Origin: Azospirillum rugosum
Lineage (GTDB): Bacteria > Pseudomonadota > Alphaproteobacteria > Azospirillales > Azospirillaceae
Direction of reading: 5' to 3'
DNA length: 64,000 bases
NCBI RefSeq assembly: GCF_017876155.1
Contig: NZ_JAGINP010000005.1
Span: forward strand, 248,001 to 312,000
Below the pieces are notes generated by a model. The model was not told the DNA's origin. It worked only from the letters and a program-made list of their open reading frames with translations, and searched no databases. Positions 36,801 to 44,270 of this stretch are shown piece by piece. The stretch's first letter is position 1; each line of letters opens with the position of its first letter. Position numbers and translations under genes: made by a program.

Positions 36801-37309
36801 GCGGCTACTTCAAGCTGCTGGCCTACAAGGACGAGTACGAGGTGGCGCGCCTGCACACCGACACCGGCTTCGTCGAGCAGATCGGCCGCATGTTCGAGGG
36901 CGATTACAAGCTGGTCTTCCACATGGCCCCGCCCGTGATGGGCGAGACCGGCGAGGATGGCGGCGAACCGAAGAAGAAGAGCTTCGGCCCCTGGATGCTG
37001 AAGGCGCTGCGCCTGCTCGCCAAAGGCAAGCGCCTGCGCGGCACCCCGCTCGACCCCTTCGGCTGGCTGGCCGAACGCCGCCTGGAGCGCCGCCTGATCG
37101 TCGAGTACGAGACCGTCATGGGCGAAGTCCTGCACCGCCTGACCCGCGACACCCTGCCCACGGCGGTCGAGATCGCCCGCCTGCCCCTGGACATGCGCGG
37201 CTACGGCCACATCAAGACCCGCAACGTCGAGGCCGCCAAGGCCAAGGAAGCCAAACTCCTCGACACCCTCCGCCAACCGGCCACCCCGCAGCCGCTGGCG
37301 GCGGAGTAA
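33809..37309 (+). CDS. Indolepyruvate:ferredoxin oxidoreductase, single-chain
   Basis: A 1166-residue fused 2-oxoacid oxidoreductase. The N-terminal pyrimidine-binding part starts CFISGYRGSPLGGFDQ. The thiamine-diphosphate part holds CSGCPHNTSTHVPEGS and LGDGTYYHSGILAIRQS. CEGCGDCSVKSSCVSVVP provides Fe-S cysteines. The gamma domain follows at about 715 (YVTGVGGTGVVTIGALLGMAA), then a C-terminal region of unknown role. The family decarboxylates arylpyruvates such as indolepyruvate and passes electrons to ferredoxin. In an Azospirillum-like cell this could compete with indolepyruvate decarboxylase for the auxin precursor; that is inference. The long open frame on the opposite strand is a shadow. 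Confidence 0.93.
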   Translation: MALATVTLDDKYALEQGRVYLTGTQALVRLPMMQRQRDLAAGLNTACFISGYRGSPLGGFDQNLWNARKFLEKNHIQFQPGVNEELGATAVWGSQQVGMFPGAKYDGVYAMWYGKGPGVDRSGDVFKHANGAGTSKHGGVLVLTGDDHNAKSSTFPHQSEHAFMHAMIPVLNPASVQEILDYGLIGWAMSRYSGCWIAMKTIAETVDTSASVTIDPHRVSPVIPTDFPIPPGGLNIRWPDPPLEQEYRLMKHKLYAALAFARANRIDRVVMESPRPRFGIVTTGKSYLDVRQAFDELGITEEKAADWGITVYKVGMPWPLERDGVRHFAEGLEEIVVVEEKRAVIENQLKEQLYNWHPDVRPKVVGKFDEHGEWILPSAGELSPAQIAVVIGRRLERFIDNEQLKRRVAFLDAQEKQKAHQARVIRKPTFCSGCPHNTSTHVPEGSRALGGIGCHYMATWLDRKTDTFTQMGGEGVPWVGQAPFTEEKHIFANLGDGTYYHSGILAIRQSIASKANITYKILFNDAVAMTGGQPVDGTLTVQSLAAQLRAEGVERITVVSDEPEKYGIGAGLPQFTTVEHRDDLERVQKEMREIPGVSVLIYDQTCATEKRRRRKRGKMVDPAKRVVINELVCEGCGDCSVKSSCVSVVPQETEFGRKRQIDQSSCNKDYSCTKGFCPSFVTVEGGQLRKPKPAAAKGTDASDLPTPHLPSLDRPWGIYVTGVGGTGVVTIGALLGMAAHIEGKGVGVLDMTGLAQKGGAVTSHIRIAHSPEDIHSVRIAAGGADAVVGCDLIVAAAGDALSKMEHGHTRAVINTHDTITVDFLKKPDFTVPVRDLVADIRKACGDGAVNAFDATKLATALLGDSIATNPFLMGYAWQKGLIPISAEAILKAIALNGVAVTMNTDAFNWGRRAAVDLASVEAAATPPAAEKAAHDLFILDQRRPSATLDEAIERRTAFLTDYQDAAYASRYHALVDWTRRVEGQKAPGSTALTEAVARGYFKLLAYKDEYEVARLHTDTGFVEQIGRMFEGDYKLVFHMAPPVMGETGEDGGEPKKKSFGPWMLKALRLLAKGKRLRGTPLDPFGWLAERRLERRLIVEYETVMGEVLHRLTRDTLPTAVEIARLPLDMRGYGHIKTRNVEAAKAKEAKLLDTLRQPATPQPLAAE

Positions 37310-37315
37310 CACCCC

Positions 37316-37385
37316 ATCCCCTCTCCCGCCCCCGGCGGGAGAGGGAGGGACCCGCCGCGTCAGCGGTGGGAGGGTGAGGGCAAGG
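37316..37385. repeat. Intergenic palindromic repeat, family R6 (left border copy)
   Basis: A hairpin CTCTCCCGCCCCCGGCGGGAGAG is followed by GGGACCCGCCGCGTCAGCGG and GGGAGGGTGAGGG. Copies at 40354-40421 (same orientation) and 40469-40542 (inverted) lie on the other side of the STAND gene. Confidence 0.85.
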
Positions 37386-37535
37386 TCCAGACGAGCACCC
37401 GAATGAAACACCGTGAAACGCTGTGCGACATCGAAATGCGTAACGTCGCACGGGCGCCAGACGCGGGAACGCCATTGACAATGGGAATTATAGCCTAGAC
37501 ACCTCACCCAAGCAACCACCCCGGATTGAACCAAT

Positions 37536-37575
37536 CCCCTCCCCCGCCCAGCGGGGGAGGGTCAGGGTGGGGGCG
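37536..37575. repeat. Short GC-rich palindrome related to family R4
   Basis: CCCCTCCCCCGCCCAGCGGG followed by GGAGGGTCAGGGTGGGGGC, matching the inner unit of the R4 elements at 12502 and 51911. Confidence 0.7.
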
Positions 37576-37673
37576 GAACGTCCGCAGCTCAGCATCCCAC
37601 GCAAGTCTTTCGACCCTCACGCCACTCCGCTACAATGGTTGTGCAAAAGAACCGCACACGTACGGACGCGCGC

Positions 37674-40325
37674 ATGTCGAAAATCAACGTGTTCATAAGT
37701 TCCACGCAGCGCGATCTGTCCGAATATCGCAAGGCGGTCATTGACGCCATTCACACGTCCTACCGGTTCCAGCCATCCAATATGGAAAATTTCGGCGCGC
37801 AGGATGGTGCGCCGAAGGAGGTCTGCCGACGAAAGCTGGAACAATGCGACATCTACGTCGGAATTTTCGGCGCGTGTTACGGGTCAATTTCCGTCGAAGA
37901 TAATCTTTCCTTCACAGAGCTCGAATATCGATGGGCCAAAGCAGGAAGGAAGAAAATTCTGACGTTCGTCATCGGTGAAGACTTTCAGCCATCGATGAAA
38001 TTCATTTCGAATCAGGAGGATTTCATCCGTGCTGCAACCTTCCGAGAAGCCATCAAACGGGAATGCACGTTTGATAGCTTCCTGCTGCCGGACGATTTGG
38101 CGACGAAGGTAATCAACGCGCTGCACAACGCTGCGGGTCAGATCGAAACGGACGAATCCTCCGCAGCCCGGAAGCAGGACGCATCCCCGACGGCTCCGCC
38201 GAACAAGCAGCCCCTGCACCAACTCCCCTCCGACCTCCCAGATTTCACCGGCCGAGCGACGGAGGTGGACCAACTCATTGCCGCGCTGGACCGTGAGCAT
38301 GGCGGATCGGCAGCGGTCAGCGCGATCCGCGGCATGGGCGGAATCGGCAAGACCACGCTGGCCGTCCACGCGGCGCGCCGGCTGCTGCGCCGCTACCCCG
38401 ACGCGCAGATCGTGGTGAACCTCCAGGGCCATGGCGACGCCGCCCCGTTGACCTCGCTGGAGGCGATGGCCCAGGTCATCCGCGCCTTCCATCCAGACAT
38501 GAAGCCTGTGGACGACCCGCAGCAAATGGCATCGGTCTACCGGTCCGTGCTGGAGGGCAAGCGCGCGCTGATCCTGCTGGACAACGCCGCGGACACGGCC
38601 CAGGTCGAACCCCTCGTCCCGCCCCCGCCCTGCGGCCTGATCGTCACCGCGCGGGAGCCCATCCACCTCGACGGCGCCGCCCCGCTGAAGCTCGGCCTGC
38701 TGCCCCGCCCGGAGTCCGTCGCCCTGCTGCGCGCCGCCGCACGCCCCAAGACGGCGACCGACGCGGAGTGGGACCGCATCGCCGACCTCTGCGACGACCT
38801 GCCGCTCGCACTGCGCGTCGCCGGGTCTTTCCTCGCCCACGCCGAGGACTGCACCGCCGCCGACTACATCGCCGACCTCGCCGACGAGCAGACCCGGCTC
38901 GACGTTTTGAAGGTTGAGCGGAAGGAGCGCGGGAATGTCGGGACCGTCCTTGCCCACAGCGCCCGCCGCTTGGCCGAGACAGACCCGGAGCTTGCCGCGT
39001 TCTGGCAGGTGCTGACCATTTTTCCCGCGGATTTCGACCGCGCAGCGGCGGCGGCCGTGTGGGGACTTGCCGGGGAGAAAGACGCGGCCGCTCCTCTGCG
39101 CAAAGTGCTGGACCGCGGTTTGCTCCTGTTCGAGGATGGTTCGAAGCGGTACCGGCTGCATGATTTGATGCGCCCGCTGGCCCGCGGCGTGTTCGCATGG
39201 GCACCGGACCGCGACCCGTCCCCCGGCTCCGCGCAACGGTTGCTCGATGGCCAGAGCGCGTTTGCACAGTATTTCATGACGGTGCTCGGCCATGCCAATG
39301 TCCTGTTTCGGACGGGACACCAGGGCGTGGCGGACGGGTTGGCCCTTTGCGACCGGGAGTGGCTGAACATTTCGGCGACGGCCGAGTGGGCTCAGGCGCA
39401 CAGGGAGGAGAACGATCAAGCCCGTGGTGTTTCCGCGGAACTGCCGAACGCTGGCGTGAATGTCCTCAGCCTTCGTCTCACTGCACGTCAGAGAATTTTC
39501 TGGTTGGAAGCGGCTAGGGCTTCCGCAAGATCCCTGGGAGAGAGGGGGCTTGAAGGAAGCCACCTCGGCAACCTCGGTGTCGCCTACGTCGCCTTAGGCG
39601 AGACGCGGCGCGCTATCGAGCATCACAAGCAGGCCCTCGCCATCGCCCGCGAGATCGGCGACCGACGCGGCGAGGGAACCCGCCTCGGCAACCTCGGTGT
39701 CGCCTACGCCACCTTGGGCGAGACGCGGCGCGCCATCGAGCATCACAAGCAGGCCCTCGCCATCGTCCGCGAGATCGGCGACCGACGCGGTGAAGGAAGC
39801 GTCCTGGGCAACCTCGGCCTCGCCTACGCCGATTTGGATGAGGTGCGGCGCGCCATCGAGCATTACGAGCAGGCCCTCGCCATCGCCCGCGAGATCGGCG
39901 ACCGCCGCGGCGAGAGCAACAACCTTGGCAACCTCGGCTGCGCCTATGCCAGATTGGGCGAGACGCGGCGCGCCATCGAGCATCACGAGCAAGCCCTCGC
40001 CATCGCCCGCGAGATCGGCGACCGCCGCGGCGAGGGCAGCGACCTCGGCAACCTCGGCCTCGCCTACGCCGCCTTGGGCGAGACGCGGCGCGCCATCGAG
40101 CAGTACGAGCAGGCCCTCGCCATCGCCCGCGAGATCGGCGACCGCCACGGTGAGGGCGTCAGCCTCGGCAACCTCGGCCTCGCCTACGCCGACTTGGGCG
40201 AGACGCGGCGCGCGGTTGAATGTCTGGAACAAGCACTCGCGATCTTCGAGGCCATCGAAAGTCCCTACGCCGATTGGGCGCGTCAGAGGCTTGCCGAACT
40301 TCGCGGGGCGACGGCGGGCGCGTGA
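37674..40325 (+). CDS. STAND NTPase: DUF4062 - NB-ARC - tetratricopeptide repeats
   Basis: An 883-residue multidomain protein. Residues about 3-90 form a DUF4062 domain (INVFISSTQRDLSEYRKAVIDAI), a Rossmann-like relative of TIR. The NB-ARC ATPase follows: P-loop GMGGIGKTT at 220-228, Walker B ALILLDN near 297-303 and the LPLALRVAG motif near 376-384. A linker leads to six 40-residue TPR units from about 628 to 862, nearly identical in sequence. Such proteins act as signal-responsive switches: the repeats sense, the NTPase oligomerises and the N-terminal domain is the effector. Some defend against phage; that role here is inference. The first ~480 bases look clearly lower in GC than the rest. 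The start at 37674 fits the domain edge; an ATG at 37635 is possible. No partner gene is adjacent. Confidence 0.93.
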   Translation: MSKINVFISSTQRDLSEYRKAVIDAIHTSYRFQPSNMENFGAQDGAPKEVCRRKLEQCDIYVGIFGACYGSISVEDNLSFTELEYRWAKAGRKKILTFVIGEDFQPSMKFISNQEDFIRAATFREAIKRECTFDSFLLPDDLATKVINALHNAAGQIETDESSAARKQDASPTAPPNKQPLHQLPSDLPDFTGRATEVDQLIAALDREHGGSAAVSAIRGMGGIGKTTLAVHAARRLLRRYPDAQIVVNLQGHGDAAPLTSLEAMAQVIRAFHPDMKPVDDPQQMASVYRSVLEGKRALILLDNAADTAQVEPLVPPPPCGLIVTAREPIHLDGAAPLKLGLLPRPESVALLRAAARPKTATDAEWDRIADLCDDLPLALRVAGSFLAHAEDCTAADYIADLADEQTRLDVLKVERKERGNVGTVLAHSARRLAETDPELAAFWQVLTIFPADFDRAAAAAVWGLAGEKDAAAPLRKVLDRGLLLFEDGSKRYRLHDLMRPLARGVFAWAPDRDPSPGSAQRLLDGQSAFAQYFMTVLGHANVLFRTGHQGVADGLALCDREWLNISATAEWAQAHREENDQARGVSAELPNAGVNVLSLRLTARQRIFWLEAARASARSLGERGLEGSHLGNLGVAYVALGETRRAIEHHKQALAIAREIGDRRGEGTRLGNLGVAYATLGETRRAIEHHKQALAIVREIGDRRGEGSVLGNLGLAYADLDEVRRAIEHYEQALAIAREIGDRRGESNNLGNLGCAYARLGETRRAIEHHEQALAIAREIGDRRGEGSDLGNLGLAYAALGETRRAIEQYEQALAIAREIGDRHGEGVSLGNLGLAYADLGETRRAVECLEQALAIFEAIESPYADWARQRLAELRGATAGA
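39556..40260 (+). repeat. In-frame tandem 120-bp repeat, six units, encoding TPRs
   Basis: The period is exactly 120 bases. Each unit reads about LGNLGLAYADLGETRRAIEH followed by YEQALAIAREIGDRRGEG. Units 1-5 differ at only a few positions, and the sixth diverges after GETRRA. The near identity at DNA level implies recent duplication or gene conversion. Confidence 0.95.
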
Positions 40326-40353
40326 CCGTCGTTGCGCAACCCCCGCGCTCCTG

Positions 40354-40421
40354 CCCCTCTCCCTGCCCCGCAGGGAGAGGGAGGGGCCCGTCGCGTCAGC
40401 GGCGGGAGGGTGAGGGCTTGG
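40354..40421. repeat. Intergenic palindromic repeat, family R6 (right border copy)
   Basis: CCCCTCTCCCTGCCCCGCAG and GGAGAGGGAGGGGCCCGTCG, then CGTCAGCGGCGGGAGGGTGA. It is nearly the same as 37316-37385 and in the same orientation. It starts 29 bases after the STAND gene. Confidence 0.85.
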
Positions 40422-40468
40422 TTGTCCCGAGAATGCCGGAGATGAAGGGCGGGGATTCTCGGGGTAAC

Positions 40469-40542
40469 CTTGCCCTCACCCTCCCACGCCGGGGGCGTGG
40501 GTCCCTCCCTCTCCCGCCGGGGGCGGGAGAGGGGGTGGAGGG
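40469..40542. repeat. Intergenic palindromic repeat, family R6 (inverted copy)
   Basis: TTGCCCTCACCCTCCCACGC is followed by CCTCTCCCGCCGGGGGCGGG. It is inverted relative to the copy 48 bases upstream, so the two could form a long hairpin. Confidence 0.85.
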
Positions 40543-40567
40543 CGGGGGAAACGACCTCCTCACCTTT

Positions 40568-41494
40568 TCATCGCGGCTGGAGGACGCCGATGTCGGCCAG
40601 CGCCGGCTGGTCGCGGAACACCGCCGCCGCAAGGAGCCGCAGGTGGCGCTGCTGAAGCGTCGGGTTGGCGAAGGTGCGCAGATAGCCCTTCAACACATGG
40701 TCCCCGAAGTTGAACGCCACGTCGGCGTCCAGATGGTGGCCCTGGCGGGAGGAGGCGTGGACGGACATCACCGGACGGCCGTCCAGCAGCAGGCCGCGCG
40801 GGTCCTGCGGATCGGTGGTTTGCACGTCGGCCAGCGGCGCGTCGTAGACCTGCCACAGCCGGGCGTCCAGCACGTCCACCGACTCCGGATCCTTCATCAT
40901 CACCATGTTCAGCACATTCTGTTCCCACAGCGCGTGCTGGGGAACGGAACGGCAGGCCGTTGACCAGAGCGCCAGCGGGCCCCGCGACACCCACAGCATC
41001 AATCCCGTGCTGATGTATGGCAGATCCGGATCCACCCCGCGGCCGCGCAGGATCGCCTCGGCCGGCTCCACGTAATAGCCTTTGGCGCGCAGTTCCTCCA
41101 GCATCCCGCCGATGCTGAGGCGGTCGATGGTCGCCGTTGCGGCCAGGGACTTGCCGGCCCGCCGCAACCCGTCCGCCATGGCCGTGACCGCCGGGAGGTC
41201 GAGAGCGCCCAGCATCAGGTCGCTGTCCAGCCAGAGCAGGTTGTCCCACGGCTCCCAGGCGCAATAGTCCGATAGATGCCCCTTGCACAGGTACGGGTGC
41301 GCGCCCGGCTGCAGGATTTTGGGGCGATCCAGCAGCATCCCGGCGGCGCGCAGGAACTCGCGCTGGCCGTCCGTCATGCCGAAATCGCAGACGCGGATCG
41401 GGGCCGAGGGAAACCGGTCGCGCATCCCTTCCAGAAGCGCCAGGGTGGTGATGAAATACTGGGCGTCGCAGCCCGTCACGCACAGCGTCGTCAT
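40568..41494 (-). CDS. Glycosyltransferase-like protein (GT-A fold, DxD motif)
   Basis: A 308-residue protein starting MTTLCVTGCDAQYFITTLALLEGM. The NLLWLDSDLML stretch supplies a DxD-type metal motif, and ISTGLMLWVSRG resembles GT8-like enzymes. ATGA overlap with the upstream TPR glycosyltransferase gene shows they are co-translated. The acceptor is unknown; a surface or exported glycan is a reasonable guess. Confidence 0.75.
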   Translation of the reverse strand: MTTLCVTGCDAQYFITTLALLEGMRDRFPSAPIRVCDFGMTDGQREFLRAAGMLLDRPKILQPGAHPYLCKGHLSDYCAWEPWDNLLWLDSDLMLGALDLPAVTAMADGLRRAGKSLAATATIDRLSIGGMLEELRAKGYYVEPAEAILRGRGVDPDLPYISTGLMLWVSRGPLALWSTACRSVPQHALWEQNVLNMVMMKDPESVDVLDARLWQVYDAPLADVQTTDPQDPRGLLLDGRPVMSVHASSRQGHHLDADVAFNFGDHVLKGYLRTFANPTLQQRHLRLLAAAVFRDQPALADIGVLQPR

Positions 41495-43197
41495 GGTCCG
41501 TCCTTGGGCGTGCCGCCCCGTTCCAACAGGGCGTTCAGGTCTTGGCGCAGCCGCTCCACCGGGTCGGACCAGTCGCCGGCAATCGCTTGGCGGTAGAGGC
41601 GCGCGGTGGGGTACCAGGGGGAGTCCGTGCGCTCCCGCAGCCAGCGCCACTCCGACCCGGCGTGCAGCAGCACCGCCACCGGCTTTGCCATCGCCCCCGC
41701 CAGATGCGCCATGGAGGTGCAGGAGCTGACCACCACGTCCAGCCCCGCGACCACGGCGGCGGTGTCGGTGAAGTCGCGCAGCTCCGCCCCCAGGTCGAGC
41801 GCCGTTTCGGGAAGGGGGAAGCGCTCCAGATCCTCGCGCCCGTGCCCGACCTGCAAGGCGACCAGGCTCACCCCCGGAATGGTGGTCAGGGGCAGCAAGG
41901 GTCCGAGCCGCGGCGAGCGCTGGCGGTCGTACTGGAACTGCGCCGAGCCCGCCCAGACGAGCCCGACCTTCAGCCCCGGCAGCCCGGCCAGCCGGCGGCC
42001 CCACCGCCGCACGGCCTCCTCCGGCGCGCGCAGGTAGGGGACGTCCGCCGGGATGCTGTCCAGCTCCGTCCCCATGAGGTGGATCAGGCTGAGGACGTGG
42101 GCGTGCGCGTCGTGGTCCGGCAGCGGCCCGTCATAGTCGTGCGCGGAGTCCACCAACCCCGACGCGCGGATCAGATCCAGCAGGCCGGACGGGCCGAGGA
42201 AGACTACGCGCATGCCCCGCCCCCGCAGCAGAGGGGCGTAGCGGATGAACTGGATGGCGTCGCCGAGGCCCCGGTCGGCGTGGATCAGCAAGGTCGTCCC
42301 CGGCCGAACCCGCCCGTCCCAGGCCGGCCGGCTGAACCGCCGCGGCGGCTGGAACTGGGGAAGCCGCAGCCGCGCCTCGTAGGAAGCGGACCCCTCGCGC
42401 AGGCGCCCGGCGAGCAGCCGCGCGCTGCCCAGCCCAACCTGCGCAACGTCGAAATCCGGGGCGAGGTCCGGGGCGAGGTCCGGGGCGAGGCGCAGGGCGC
42501 GGGCGAAGCCGGCTTCGGCCTCCTCCGCCCCGTGACGCTCCAGGTGGGCGAAGCCCAGGTTCGCCCAGGCGCCGGGCAGCGCCGGGTCGAGCAGCACGGC
42601 GCGGCGCAAGGCGTCCAGCGCGGACGCGGGCTGGTTGCCCGACGCCAGCGACTCCGCCCCCACGGTGGCCCAGGCGGCGGCGGTGCCGCGCAGCCGGGCA
42701 ACCGCGTGGAGGATCCGCGCCGCCTCGCTCGATGGGCCGCCCCGCCGCAGCGCCTCCGCCATGTTGTTCAGGGCGCGGCCATGGTCGGGGGCCAGCGCCA
42801 GGGCGCGGCGGTAGAGCCGCAGGGCGGGCCCGGCGTCCGGCCCCGTGCCCATCAGGTCGGCCAGATCGCACAGCAGGTCGGGCGACAGCGCGCCGCGCCG
42901 CACCGCCTGCACCAGGTGGAGGCGCGCGTCCTCCGCGCGGCCCTGGCGCTTCAGGCATTCGGCAAGGTTGCGGGCGGTGGCGGGATTGGCCGGCGCGCAG
43001 AGCGCGGCGCGGCGGAAACGGGGCTCCGCCGCGGCGAAGTCACCGGTGGTGGTGTGGGCGACGCCCAGCAGGTTCCAGGCGTCGGCGGACTCCGGCGCCA
43101 GGGCGACGGCGCGGGCGACCAGACGGCGTGCCAGGGCGGGATCGCGCCGCTGCAGGGCGCCGGCGCCCGCGCGGATGAACTCGATTGGTGCGTTCAC
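41491..43197 (-). CDS. TPR protein with GT9-like glycosyltransferase domain
   Basis: A 568-residue protein. TPR units cover about 5-290 (ADAWNLLGVAHTTTGDFAAAEPRFRRAA, PGAWANLGFAHLERHGAEEAEAGFARAL). The C-terminal part (about 305-560) matches the ADP-heptose-transferase-like fold: LLIHADRGLGDAIQFIRYAPLL, KVGLVWAGSAQ and VVSSCTSMAHLAGAMAKPVAVLL. It is similar in layout to the GT41 protein at 14382 but belongs to another family. First gene of a two-gene unit. Confidence 0.85.
   Translation of the reverse strand: MNAPIEFIRAGAGALQRRDPALARRLVARAVALAPESADAWNLLGVAHTTTGDFAAAEPRFRRAALCAPANPATARNLAECLKRQGRAEDARLHLVQAVRRGALSPDLLCDLADLMGTGPDAGPALRLYRRALALAPDHGRALNNMAEALRRGGPSSEAARILHAVARLRGTAAAWATVGAESLASGNQPASALDALRRAVLLDPALPGAWANLGFAHLERHGAEEAEAGFARALRLAPDLAPDLAPDFDVAQVGLGSARLLAGRLREGSASYEARLRLPQFQPPRRFSRPAWDGRVRPGTTLLIHADRGLGDAIQFIRYAPLLRGRGMRVVFLGPSGLLDLIRASGLVDSAHDYDGPLPDHDAHAHVLSLIHLMGTELDSIPADVPYLRAPEEAVRRWGRRLAGLPGLKVGLVWAGSAQFQYDRQRSPRLGPLLPLTTIPGVSLVALQVGHGREDLERFPLPETALDLGAELRDFTDTAAVVAGLDVVVSSCTSMAHLAGAMAKPVAVLLHAGSEWRWLRERTDSPWYPTARLYRQAIAGDWSDPVERLRQDLNALLERGGTPKDGP
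42455..42490. repeat. 12-bp tandem repeat (three units) inside the TPR-GT9 gene
   Basis: TCCGGGGCGAGG is repeated three times and encodes APDLAPDLAPDF on the minus strand. The repeat keeps the frame and joins the TPR part to the catalytic part. Confidence 0.85.
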
Positions 43198-43264
43198 GCG
43201 CGGACATTCCCCGTGGCGGCCCGGACGACACGGACGGGGTTATAGCGCAGCGCCCGAACGCGCG

Positions 43265-43306
43265 AAAGGCCCCGCCCCCGGCGCGTCGGCGGGAACGGGG
43301 CCTTTC
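43265..43306 (-). terminator. Terminator after the anti-sigma gene
   Basis: AAAGGCCCCG (43265-43274) pairs with CGGGGCCTTT (43297-43306), with a CG-rich loop between. The run of T is short. Confidence 0.65.
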
Positions 43307-43328
43307 CGGTGACCGGTCGGGGCTGGGA

Positions 43329-44270
43329 TCAGCTGTCCTTGGGCTTCTGCGTGTCGCTGATCGGCTGGACGCCGTTCTGCTGCTGCTCCGGCGGGTGCTG
43401 CTGGTCCCCGGGCGGTTGCTGCGGGTTCTGCTGCTGCGGCGGCGGGTCGCGGCGCGGCGGGCCGGCCTTGACGTCGTTGAAGACGGCCTCGGCGATGCCC
43501 AGCAGTTCCTCCTTCGCCAGACGGCCGGCGAGCGCGTAGGCGAGCGTGCCCTCGACCCAGTAGATGGTCGCCACGTCGCCGTTCTGGGTGAAGCCGAACT
43601 TCGCCGGGTTGCCGGCCTGCGGGGCGCCCACGAACAGGGTGACGCGCTTGTTGGCGTCATTGACGTACATGTACTGCGCGCCGGCCCCCAGGTCGGTCGG
43701 CAGCGACCGGCCGCCGATCAGGCGGAAGCCGACCTTCTCCAGGTTCGGGCCGAAGACGTCACGGCCCACCCGCTTCGACAGCCAGCTGTTCAGCTCGTCC
43801 TGGTTGTCGGCGTTCAGCTCGACCTGGAAGCGCTCGTCGGAGGTGTAGAAGCGGTGGGCTTGGGTGGCCTCCTCCGCGAAGGTCTGGAGCGTCTGGCGCT
43901 GCTGCACGGCGGGCGAGGTGCCGACCGCGCCGCGGCCCATCCAGCCGCCGCCCGCACCCGCGACCACCAGCATCACCGCGGCGGCCATGCGGACCCACGG
44001 CTTGGCGTACCAGGCCGGGACGTTGTCGTTGCCGGCGACGCGGCCGCGCAGCTTCTCCGTCAGCTCATGCACCGGGTCGCTGGCCGATTCGCGCAGCACG
44101 GGGTCGAACAGCTCGTGCAGCAGCGCTGCCTGGGCGCGGTAGTCCTCCGCCCGCAGTGCTGCCTCCGGATCGTCGGCCAACCATCGCTCCACGATCAGGC
44201 GGCGGTCAGGGTTGAGCTGGCCGTCCACATAGGCGTGCAGTTCGTCGTCCGTTACGCGTTGCGCGTTCAT
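43329..44270 (-). CDS. Membrane-anchored anti-sigma factor
   Basis: A 313-residue protein. The N-terminal cytosolic domain (about 1-60, TDDELHAYVDGQLNPDRRLIVERWLADDPEAA) is typical of anti-sigma factors that clasp ECF sigma factors. One span (AAAVMLVVAGAGGGWMG) is at about 96-112. The periplasmic part ends in a Gln/Pro-rich tail (PPPQQQNPQQPPGDQQ). Its ATG overlaps the sigma gene stop by 1 base (TGATG). The signal sensed is unknown. Confidence 0.88.
   Translation of the reverse strand: MNAQRVTDDELHAYVDGQLNPDRRLIVERWLADDPEAALRAEDYRAQAALLHELFDPVLRESASDPVHELTEKLRGRVAGNDNVPAWYAKPWVRMAAAVMLVVAGAGGGWMGRGAVGTSPAVQQRQTLQTFAEEATQAHRFYTSDERFQVELNADNQDELNSWLSKRVGRDVFGPNLEKVGFRLIGGRSLPTDLGAGAQYMYVNDANKRVTLFVGAPQAGNPAKFGFTQNGDVATIYWVEGTLAYALAGRLAKEELLGIAEAVFNDVKAGPPRRDPPPQQQNPQQPPGDQQHPPEQQQNGVQPISDTQKPKDS

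Larger units (their letters stand above)
37310..37673. other. Spacer upstream of the STAND gene
   Basis: This 364-base spacer holds two GC-rich palindromic repeats (37316-37385 and 37536-37575) around an AT-richer segment. A perfect TTGACA lies at 37475-37480, but the best downstream hexamer (TAGACA at 37496) is only 15 bases away, so the promoter is uncertain. No gene is seen. Confidence 0.6.

Noticed and set aside
33956..37534. A 1192-codon open frame on the strand opposite the indolepyruvate oxidoreductase gene
   Set aside because: It is a low-complexity Gly/Val/Asp/His-rich translation caused by GC-rich codon bias; the plus-strand frame has full family motifs.
39556..40260. Regular repeats considered as a CRISPR array
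   Set aside because: The units are 120 bases, contiguous, in frame and encode TPRs, with no spacers and no cas genes.
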